Source: Myxococcales bacterium
GTDB lineage: Bacteria; Myxococcota_A; Polyangia; Polyangiales; Ga0077539
Assembly: GCA_016793325.1 (NCBI GenBank)
Contig: JAEUKI010000051.1
Location: forward strand, 1 to 64,000
Direction of reading: 5' to 3'
Length of the DNA: 64,000 nt
The notes under the pieces are model-generated. The model searched no databases. It was not told the origin of the DNA and was given only the letters and a program-made list of their open reading frames with translations. This document shows, in pieces, positions 17,701 to 24,044 of this stretch (position 1 is the stretch's first letter; the number at the start of each line of letters is the position of its first letter). The position numbers and the translations under genes are program-made.

Positions 17701-18489
17701 TCGACGGACCCCGAAAAAGGACACCTGTCGACGATCGTCCTCGAGATGGGCGCGAGCTCGCGGTTGTGCGCGGCGCTCGAGCCGGGCGAGCCTGTGATCT
17801 TGATGGGACCGACGGGGACGCCCACGGAGATCCCGCACAACGAGACGGTGCTGCTCGCGGGCGGCGGCCTCGGCAACGCCGTTCTCTTCTCGATCGGCCG
17901 CGCGCTCAGGCAAAACGGCTGCAAGGTTGTCTACTTCGCGGGCTATCGAAACCCCTCGGACATCTACAAGATGGAGGAGATCGAAGCCTCGGCCGATCAA
18001 GTGATCTGGGCCACCGACGTCGAGCCGTGCCCCGCCGCGCGTCGCCCGCAAGACCGCTCGTTTGTCGGAAACATCGTGAAGGCGATGGTGGCCTACGCCA
18101 ACGGCGAGCTCGGCGAGCGCCTCGTCGACACCAAGGACGTCGACCGGATCATCGCGATCGGGTCCGACAAAATGATGGCCGCGGTCAAGCGCGCGCGACA
18201 CGAAGTGCTGCACCCGCACTTGAAGCCGGGCCACGTCGCGATCGGGTCGATCAACTCGCCGATGCAGTGCATGATGAAAGAGATCTGCGCGCAGTGCCTG
18301 CAGCGCCACGTCGACCCGCAGACCGGCAAAGCGACGGTGGTCTTCTCGTGCTTCAATCAGGACCAAGAGCTCGACCGCGTGGACTTCGAGTTCTTGAACA
18401 ACCGATTGAAGCAGTCGTCGCTCCAAGAGAAGCTCGCCAATCAGTGGTTCGACCACTTGATGAAGCGAGAGAACATCCTCCGGGTGTGA
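14734..18489 (+). CDS. Multidomain FAD/NAD(P) Fe-S oxidoreductase with PyrK-like C-terminus
   Basis: The 1251-residue product is taken from ATG 14734, preceded by CAGGGGG about 6 nt upstream; ATG 14767 is an alternative. Residues 1-325 form a domain I do not recognise. From about 331 comes a Cys cluster, CIYCHDRSKDSC ... CP ... C ... MCPGTGHRICNDC, for Fe-S binding. An FAD fold follows (VVGLGPAG, about 470), then a second dinucleotide motif (VVIGGGLTGID, about 639), as in the small subunit of glutamate synthase. The C-terminus (about 1000-1251) resembles ferredoxin-reductase/PyrK electron-transfer subunits (FYRLQNFE, MGPTGTP, LAGGGLGNAVL) with late cysteines CMMKEICAQC. It probably moves electrons between NAD(P)H and an unknown acceptor in the cytoplasm. 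Confidence 0.85.
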   Translation: MHSVFVRFAPSMTASKLTLGIPGFTWNDLFVSSKLRALVDHFDAHAKGAAGAEAWAKFEHYRANKGEGMAPEAISEVLVTIAPHLGTFVAKLFGVESEYAHMRGDAERQSVIFAFKRDFVKKRTAKRKKPEIDAATTEDKQKLDAQSRAVLNSALLSHGSTRITEAFEGDPWNDELFVADVTVTLLSREDLFRKTLAQGGASAEDGDRTKCAAFAKLLAKSEGGAALLSRVEWSDGSVTNESCAKLYGAALEVIDRWCAVRMYDPAYDHHWVSLRLPKPVDFQHLVHLRRPDEKLPELFVGPTSTLRARDGFALTDPRPSAREIADNADYCIYCHDRSKDSCSKGFVDKATGNFKPNPLGTALTGCPLEEKISECNFLKNSGQSLAALAVVMIDNPMCPGTGHRICNDCMKACIYQKQTPVNIPAIETAVLTDVLDLPWGFEIYDLLTRFNPLNVARPYQAEYNGKNVLVVGLGPAGYTLSQHLLNEGFGVVGIDGLKIEPLSKDRLETPVFNWRDLYEDLDSRVLLGFGGVSEYGITVRWDKNFLWVVYTSLARRQRFEVYGGVRFGGTLSLDDAWELGFDHVAIAAGAGRPTLVDMPNGLAKGIRQASDFLMALQLTGAYKKDSLANLEVRLPGVVIGGGLTGIDTCTEMRAYYVVQCEKTLSRYEALVAEQGEVSVLAKLDKEEREKLAEALAHGRAIREERARAARENRAPDFNAMIDQWGGVTLAYRRSVVESPAYKLNHEEVEKFLEEGVRFVENVSPKEATVDEFGAVKSIVFDRMALKDGKLVATGETVELPARTVCIAAGTSPNVTYERETTGSFEMDPKTKAFAAYREEIAEDGALSLVKDPKGFFTSYNKDGRVVSFYGDNHPVYAGSVVKAMGSAKDGFVHVVKLFAKEIASQSPSDQPARDARWGSFVAKLDDQLLATVVAVHRLTPTIVEVVVRAPLAARKFQPGQFYRLQNFETRAKKIADTRMTMEGLALTGASTDPEKGHLSTIVLEMGASSRLCAALEPGEPVILMGPTGTPTEIPHNETVLLAGGGLGNAVLFSIGRALRQNGCKVVYFAGYRNPSDIYKMEEIEASADQVIWATDVEPCPAARRPQDRSFVGNIVKAMVAYANGELGERLVDTKDVDRIIAIGSDKMMAAVKRARHEVLHPHLKPGHVAIGSINSPMQCMMKEICAQCLQRHVDPQTGKATVVFSCFNQDQELDRVDFEFLNNRLKQSSLQEKLANQWFDHLMKRENILRV

Positions 18490-18521
18490 CGGAGCGCGAG
18501 GGGCCGTAGGGGGCGTCGCGG

Positions 18522-18622
18522 GCCCCATTTTTCAAGTCGCGCCCGAAATCTCTCTGGGCGCCAAGAGAAATGCCGTCGCCAGTCGACTGGCGACGAAGTT
18601 CGCGCCGCCAGGAATGGCGACG
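18522..18622. repeat. 101-bp double-hairpin repeat, copy 6 (inverted)
   Basis: Inverted copy with the perfect palindrome at 18575-18594 and a distal end (GCCCCATTTTTCAAGTC) shared with copy 5. It begins 32 nt after the stop codon of the large oxidoreductase gene and ends 64 bp before the sigma factor start. Confidence 0.9.
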
Positions 18623-18686
18623 GCGATCGCTCGCGTCGCTGCGTTTGTTGTCACACACTCCCGTGCGACGAGCGACGTAGCGAGCG

Positions 18687-19520
18687 ATGAGCAGAACTCC
18701 GCATAGCTGGTTGACCACGGCCCTGCGCGACGCGTTGCGAACGCTCGCGCGCCGCAAGGTCGCCGAGGCGGACGTCGAGGACATCGTTCAGGTGGTGCTC
18801 GTCGAGGCCGCGACCTCGCCGCACAGGCCCGAGGACCCGACGAGCGCGCGCAAGTGGATCTACGGGATCCTGCGCAACAAGATCGCGGACTACCACCGTC
18901 GGCCCAAGCGCGAAGAGCTCGTCCCCGAAGTGCGCGACGACGAGCACGGCCCACAAGACGCGCAGGACGCGCAAGAAGTACGGTCGCTGCTCGAGTGGGC
19001 GATGCGCGAGCTCCCCTCGGGGATGGACGCGCGAAGGACGCTCGAGTGGCTCGTGCGCGAGAGCGAAGGCGAGACGCTCGAAGAGATCGCGCGCAGCGAG
19101 CAGCTCCCGCCCGAGCAGGTGCGGCAGCGCGTGAGCCGGCTGCGACGGTTCTTTCGCGAGCGAAGGGTGGCGACGGCCGTGGGCTTCGCGGTGCTCGTCG
19201 CGATCAGCGTCGCGATCCTGTGGCCCGATCGCCGCCGTCCCCTCGATCTGCAGGCGGACAACACCCACAGACCCACGCCCCGCGACGTTCGCCAAGCGGG
19301 CCCCGGAGACGCAGGCACGGACGCGCGCCCGATCGAAGACGTCCTCGAGCGCGACGCCGAAGACCGCGACGACGGCGTCGATGTGCCCGATGTGCCGGAC
19401 GCGACAAACGCGCGGCGACGAGCGCCGAGCGGTCGCAGCTCGATTCCGTGGTCTTCGTCGGAGCCCCCGACAGGCAGCACTCCGATCGCCATCGGAACCT
19501 CGGGGACCTCTGGCCCGTGA
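18687..19520 (+). CDS. ECF-like sigma factor with C-terminal transmembrane helix
   Basis: The 277-residue product has an N-terminal sigma-70 region 2 (about residues 8-75), with EADVEDIVQVVLVEA and KWIYGILRNKIADYHRR matching the core-binding and -10 recognition helices. Region 4 (about 100-158) has GETLEEIARSEQLPPEQVRQ as its helix-turn-helix. Unusually, region 4 runs straight into a hydrophobic helix (ATAVGFAVLVAISVAILW, about 162-179) and a 97-residue Asp/Arg/Pro-rich tail that would lie outside the inner membrane. No separate anti-sigma gene is adjacent. The tether suggests membrane-held control by proteolysis, which is inference. The next gene encodes a lipoprotein. Confidence 0.82.
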   Translation: MSRTPHSWLTTALRDALRTLARRKVAEADVEDIVQVVLVEAATSPHRPEDPTSARKWIYGILRNKIADYHRRPKREELVPEVRDDEHGPQDAQDAQEVRSLLEWAMRELPSGMDARRTLEWLVRESEGETLEEIARSEQLPPEQVRQRVSRLRRFFRERRVATAVGFAVLVAISVAILWPDRRRPLDLQADNTHRPTPRDVRQAGPGDAGTDARPIEDVLERDAEDRDDGVDVPDVPDATNARRRAPSGRSSIPWSSSEPPTGSTPIAIGTSGTSGP

Positions 19521-19579
19521 CCCACATGCGCGCCGTTTCTTCGTCACACTTCGAGCCGGTCGCCGCGACGATCGGCGCG

Positions 19580-22258
19580 ATGAAGCTTCGCGCGTCGGTG
19601 CTCGGTCTCTTGTCCTCGTGTGTCGTGGCGTGCTCTGCAGGGGTTCGACAGCGACCCGGGCCGGTCGCGCGGGTGACCGTCGCGCGCGACGTCACGACCG
19701 CGGACGCGAGCGTCTCGCGTGACGCAGCGCCGGTCGCGCGGGCCCTCGACGACCGCGCGATCTGCGCGCGCCCCGTCGCGTCTGCGGGGCGATTGCTCGA
19801 TCGATCGGGCGGCGGGGACGGCGACGAAGCTCGACCCGAGCCCGCGTGCTCCGAGCAAGAACCGATGTGCGATACGGTGGATCGCGCGCCGTCGGGGGCG
19901 CGCGCGTGCTTCGTGTCCAACGATCACATCGCGCGCGACGAGCGGGCGATCGCTCGCGCGAACAACACAGCAGGCCGCGCGCTGACCCCCGCCCCGTGGA
20001 ACCGCCAAACGCCCCCGCAGCACTTCGACCTCGTCGATCGGCACCTTCACTTGAGCTCCGCGGACCGAAGCCGCCTCGAGCGCAACGGCTTCGTCGCGAT
20101 GGAGCGGCACGCGTACGACTCGTACGCGCTCGCGTTTCACGAGATCTTTCGGCAGCAACTGCCGGTCTTCATCGGCGTCGACGCGATCATGCACGCGATC
20201 TTCGTCGCGCACTCGACGGCCTTGCAGAGCATCGAGGCGACGAGGCTGCGACCGTCGCTGCGCCGGATGCTCACAGCGCTTCGCAGCGCGCTCCGCGCGA
20301 CGCGCGCGACGCTGACGGCGCAGATCGCAGGGGACCTCGATGAGTACCTCGCGGTGGCCGACGCGCTGCTCGATGACCGCGAGAGCGTCCGCACGCTCTT
20401 CCCGTCGTCGCGGGGCGCGCAGGCGCTGCTCGACGAGGCCAAACGAGCGGGCGGGCTGCAGGGCGTCACGCTCTTCGGGCGCGAGCGGATGGTGGACTTC
20501 TCCCAGATGTCGCCGCGCGGGCACTACACCGACAGCGTGATGGTGGGCGGCGAGACCGTCTCGCTCGAGCCGTACTTTCGCGCGATGCAGTGGCTCTCGC
20601 GGACGGAGTTCAACCTCGTGACGCGCGGCTGCCAGAGCTCTGCGCCCGCGATCGAGACCGCAGAGACCCCGCGCGAAGCGCTCGCGGCGCTGGCGCTCGC
20701 CGAGCTCGTCGAGCGCTCGGGGCAGTCGAGCGCGCTCGCCGAGTTCGAGCGGATCTACTCGGTGTTCGGCGGAAAGCGCGAGGACATTCCCCTCCCCGAG
20801 CTCGCGCGCATCGCGAGAGAGCGCCGCGTCTCGCTCCGGTCACCGGACGCGTTCGCCTCGATTCGCGCCGGGATCGGCGCGCGATTTCAGCGCAGCACAC
20901 GAATTCATTTTACCCCCGAAGGCGCCGGCGAGCTCCCCGCGATCGCGACGATGTTCGGCCCGAGGATCGTCCCGGACACCGGCCCGTTGACGGGGCTCGT
21001 GCACGACGCGGTTCCGATGCGAATGTCTCTCTCGGGGGCGGACGTCGGCTACCTGCTGGGTCACGATCGCGCGCGAACGCACCTGCGCGCGTCGCTCGCG
21101 AGCTCTCCCGCGCTCGGAGCCGCGCTCGATCGAGGGCGCGCGCAGCTCACGAGCGCCGTCGCAGATCGCACGGATCTATACAGTCGCTGGCTCTCTGCGG
21201 CGCGGACGCTCGCTGCACCGCGCGCTGGCGTATGGCCCTCGTTCGCGAGCACCGAGGCCTTCGCGGACTATCGCTTGAACGCGTCGCTCGTCACGTACGG
21301 GCAGATTCGACACAACTACGTCCTCCTGGCGGGGCAGGGGTACGACGCGTACGGCTGCGAGATCCCCGACGGGTACGTCGAGCCCGCGGTCGAGACGTGG
21401 GACGCGCTGCTCGCGTTCGTGAGCGCGGCGCGCGACATCGACAGCGCTCGCGCGCGCTTCTGGAATCGCGTCGCTGGCGTGCTCGAGACGTTGAAGACCA
21501 TCTCGCTCCGCGAGCGCGCGGGGCTCGCGCTCACCGACGTGCAGAAGCGCTGGATCGGGATGGTGAGCGAGTACATTCCTTCGGGGGGATACGGCGGCGA
21601 CTCTGGGCAGCCGCCCAAGTGGACGGGGTGGTACTTCGATCTGTTCGCGGACCGCGAGATCGGCGCTGAAAAAGCAGCGAACTTCATCGCGGACTACTTC
21701 ACGCTGAGCAACCTCGGACAGGTCGCGTACCTCGGGGCGCGCACGCCGATGTTGGGCGTGTTCGTCGTGGACACCAACGGACCGTCGCGCGTGATGGTGG
21801 GGCCGATCGCGCGGGGCTTCGAGCAGACCGGGCCGATCAACGGGCGGTACAACGACGAGAACAGCGGCAATCCAAGCGACGATCGATCGCCCTGGCGCGA
21901 GAGCTACACGGTGCGGGACGAAGCTGCGGCTGGCAGCGTGCGCGTCGTTCGTTGTCCGAGCGGGCAGTGGCGCGTCGCGTTCACCGACACGAGGGGACAA
22001 TCGGCAGAGATCACGCTGCTCGATCACCACGGCGAGCCCGTGAGCACGCCCGCGCGCGCCGCGATCGACGCGCACGGAACGGCGATCGCCGCCTTCGAGC
22101 TCGAGCGCGGAGCGGAGTCCGTGTGCGAGGGCGTTCACGTGCGCGTGACCGAAGGGCGAACGACGCGCGACGCGACGGACCCGACCGCGATGCGAAGCGG
22201 AAGCACCCGCGCCACGCTGGTCCCGCCCATGGTGCGCGGCGGCGAGATCGATCTGTAG
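19580..22258 (+). CDS. DUF3160-type lipoprotein
   Basis: The 892-residue product is taken from ATG 19580, which gives the signal KLRASVLGLLSSCVVACS with lipobox VVAC; the ATG at 19526 gives no better signal. A polar tether follows to about residue 120. The large helical domain has HFDLVDRHLHLSSADRSRLE, FVAMERHAYDSYALAFHEIF, LPVFIGVDAIMHAIF and, later, PPKWTGWYFDLFADR and LGQVAYLGARTPMLGVFVVD. These are the hallmarks of DUF3160 proteins, large secreted proteins of unknown function in myxobacteria and clostridia. It starts 59 bp after the sigma gene and may be its target or operon partner. Confidence 0.78.
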   Translation: MKLRASVLGLLSSCVVACSAGVRQRPGPVARVTVARDVTTADASVSRDAAPVARALDDRAICARPVASAGRLLDRSGGGDGDEARPEPACSEQEPMCDTVDRAPSGARACFVSNDHIARDERAIARANNTAGRALTPAPWNRQTPPQHFDLVDRHLHLSSADRSRLERNGFVAMERHAYDSYALAFHEIFRQQLPVFIGVDAIMHAIFVAHSTALQSIEATRLRPSLRRMLTALRSALRATRATLTAQIAGDLDEYLAVADALLDDRESVRTLFPSSRGAQALLDEAKRAGGLQGVTLFGRERMVDFSQMSPRGHYTDSVMVGGETVSLEPYFRAMQWLSRTEFNLVTRGCQSSAPAIETAETPREALAALALAELVERSGQSSALAEFERIYSVFGGKREDIPLPELARIARERRVSLRSPDAFASIRAGIGARFQRSTRIHFTPEGAGELPAIATMFGPRIVPDTGPLTGLVHDAVPMRMSLSGADVGYLLGHDRARTHLRASLASSPALGAALDRGRAQLTSAVADRTDLYSRWLSAARTLAAPRAGVWPSFASTEAFADYRLNASLVTYGQIRHNYVLLAGQGYDAYGCEIPDGYVEPAVETWDALLAFVSAARDIDSARARFWNRVAGVLETLKTISLRERAGLALTDVQKRWIGMVSEYIPSGGYGGDSGQPPKWTGWYFDLFADREIGAEKAANFIADYFTLSNLGQVAYLGARTPMLGVFVVDTNGPSRVMVGPIARGFEQTGPINGRYNDENSGNPSDDRSPWRESYTVRDEAAAGSVRVVRCPSGQWRVAFTDTRGQSAEITLLDHHGEPVSTPARAAIDAHGTAIAAFELERGAESVCEGVHVRVTEGRTTRDATDPTAMRSGSTRATLVPPMVRGGEIDL

Positions 22259-22426
22259 CGGCGGCGCCGCCATCCCCCAACGCGTCGGTGCATATCCTAC
22301 CAATCGTCGCTGCGAAGTGGCGGGCGCGATTCGCGGGCTGCTAGCGAAGGAGTGCGCCGCAGTGGCGTCGAGCGTCCCGAAATCGGGACGGCGATCGACG
22401 ACGCTCCTCGGGCGGCGCGAGCCGGT

Positions 22427-22431
22427 GGAGG
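22427..22431 (+). promoter_or_regulatory. Ribosome-binding site fixing the start at 22439
   Basis: A GGAGG sits 7 nt before ATG 22439. It favours this start over the in-frame ATG at 22352, which lacks such a site. Confidence 0.65.
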
Positions 22432-22438
22432 TACTGCG

Positions 22439-22945
22439 ATGGTGGACCCGAGAGAGTCCTCTGCGCGCACGAGCGCGTGGAGGCCGTTGTTGCTCGTATC
22501 GCTGGCGCTCGCTGGGCTGACCGCGAGCCCTGCGCTGTCTGTGGCCCGTGGTCGTGCGGCGCGCGCGACCCCGCGCAGCGCGACGGCTGCGCGCGTTCCG
22601 ATCGCGGTGAGCGTCGGATGGACACAGGGATCGGCAGAGCGCTCGACGGTGGTCGACGCGCTCTCGCGCGCGATCGCGAGCGAGCCGAACCTTCGATTTG
22701 CGCCCACAGGAGGCGCCGTCGTGATCAACACCAACGTCCGCGCGTTGACCATTCAGCGCGACGGAGCGGACGCCCTCGCGCGCTGCGAGCTCTCGATGGT
22801 CGTCACGGACGGACGCGGCGCGGTCCAGGGGATGGTCGAGACCCGCCGCGTGGTGCGCTCGTCGGGGACCGAGGCGTCCGCCGCGCAGAGCGCGCTTCGC
22901 GACGCGCTGACGGGGGCCGTGCACCGGCTCGCGACGACGCTCTGA
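22439..22945 (+). CDS. Small secreted or membrane-anchored protein
   Basis: The 168-residue product begins with a polar segment (residues 1-20) and then a hydrophobic signal or anchor (PLLLVSLALAGLTASPALSVA). The mature domain (about residues 50-168) alternates strands and helices: RVPIAVSVGW, TVVDALSRAIASEPNLRF, GGAVVINTNVRAL, ARCELSMVVTD and a closing helix SAAQSALRDALTGAVHRLA. This resembles small periplasmic proteins in which a sum over 'variant' strands is followed by a final helix, but no family is recognised. It lies 94 bp upstream of trxB on the same strand. Confidence 0.65.
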   Translation: MVDPRESSARTSAWRPLLLVSLALAGLTASPALSVARGRAARATPRSATAARVPIAVSVGWTQGSAERSTVVDALSRAIASEPNLRFAPTGGAVVINTNVRALTIQRDGADALARCELSMVVTDGRGAVQGMVETRRVVRSSGTEASAAQSALRDALTGAVHRLATTL

Positions 22946-23039
22946 CCGTGTGCGCTGCAGTGGGAACTGTGTCACGAAATTCGCAGCGCGTTGTCGCTTG
23001 CTTCCGGTTCGTCAGCGGCGGTGTTAGACCCGTCCGACC

Positions 23040-23990
23040 ATGCGAAACGTGATCATCATCGGCAGCGGGCCCGCGGGGCTGACCGCTGCAATTTATGCAG
23101 CGCGCGCCAACCTGAAGCCGATCGTGATCGAGGGGCTCAACTCCGACCACCAGCCGGGCGGGCAGTTGATGATCACGACCGAGGTCGAGAACTACCCGGG
23201 CTTTCCGCACGGCGTGACGGGGCCGAAATTGATGGAGCAGTTTCGCGCGCAGGCCGAGCGCTTCGGGACGGAGTTTTTGACGGAGGACGTCGTGAAGACC
23301 GAGCTCGCGGGCGACGTGAAGAAGGTCTGGGTCGAGAGCCTCGGCGACGCGGCGATCGAAGGGAAGACCGCCATCATCGCCACGGGCGCGGTCGCGAAGT
23401 ACACCGGCGCCAAGGGCGAAAAAGAGCTGCAAAACTACGGCGTCTCGGCGTGCGCGACGTGCGACGGGAGCTTGTTTCGCGAAGAGCACGTGATGGTCGT
23501 CGGCGGCGGAGACACAGCGATGGAAGAGGCGCTCTACCTCGCCAACATCGTCAAGAGCGTCACCGTCGTGCACCGCCGCGAGAGCCTGCGCGCGAGCAAG
23601 ATCATGCAAGACCGCGCGTTCAAGCACCCGAACATCAAGTTCTTGTGGAACAAGACCATCCACGAGTACGTCGGCGTCGAAGACAAGCGCCTTCGCGCGG
23701 TGAAGCTCGAGGACACGCGCAACGGCGAGATCACTGAAGTGCAGATCGGCGGCGTGTTCGTCGCGATCGGTCACACGCCGGCGAGCCAGATCTTCATGGG
23801 CCAGGTGGACGTGCACGACAACGGGTACATCAAGACCGTTCCGGGCACGACGCAGACGTCGCTCGCAGGCGTGTTCGCGTGCGGCGACGTGCAAGATCAC
23901 GTGTATCGACAGGCGATCACCGCGGCGGGCACCGGCTGCATGGCGGCGATCGAAGCCGAGCGATACATCAGCGCCAAAGAAGCGTCGTAG
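23040..23990 (+). CDS. trxB: Thioredoxin-disulfide reductase TrxB
   Basis: The 316-residue flavoenzyme transfers electrons from NADPH to thioredoxin in the cytoplasm. The FAD site is GSGPAG (residues 8-13), the redox-active pair is Cys138-Ala-Thr-Cys141 followed by DGS, the NADPH site is GGGDTA (155-160), and the C-terminal FAD signature GVFACGDVQDHVYRQ is intact. The length is typical of low-molecular-weight TrxB. It appears monocistronic: the next gene converges on it 54 bp away. Confidence 0.96.
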   Translation: MRNVIIIGSGPAGLTAAIYAARANLKPIVIEGLNSDHQPGGQLMITTEVENYPGFPHGVTGPKLMEQFRAQAERFGTEFLTEDVVKTELAGDVKKVWVESLGDAAIEGKTAIIATGAVAKYTGAKGEKELQNYGVSACATCDGSLFREEHVMVVGGGDTAMEEALYLANIVKSVTVVHRRESLRASKIMQDRAFKHPNIKFLWNKTIHEYVGVEDKRLRAVKLEDTRNGEITEVQIGGVFVAIGHTPASQIFMGQVDVHDNGYIKTVPGTTQTSLAGVFACGDVQDHVYRQAITAAGTGCMAAIEAERYISAKEAS

Positions 23991-24044
23991 CGCGACGCGC
24001 GAGAAGACGATGCGGGCCAGCGCTCGGGAGGGGGCGCTCGGCGT

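Noticed and set aside
13441..18528. A 1695-codon open frame on the minus strand opposite the large oxidoreductase gene
   Set aside because: It is antisense to a gene with clear FAD, NAD and Fe-S motifs, has Arg/Glu/His-rich composition without domains, and reflects scarce stop codons in GC-rich DNA.
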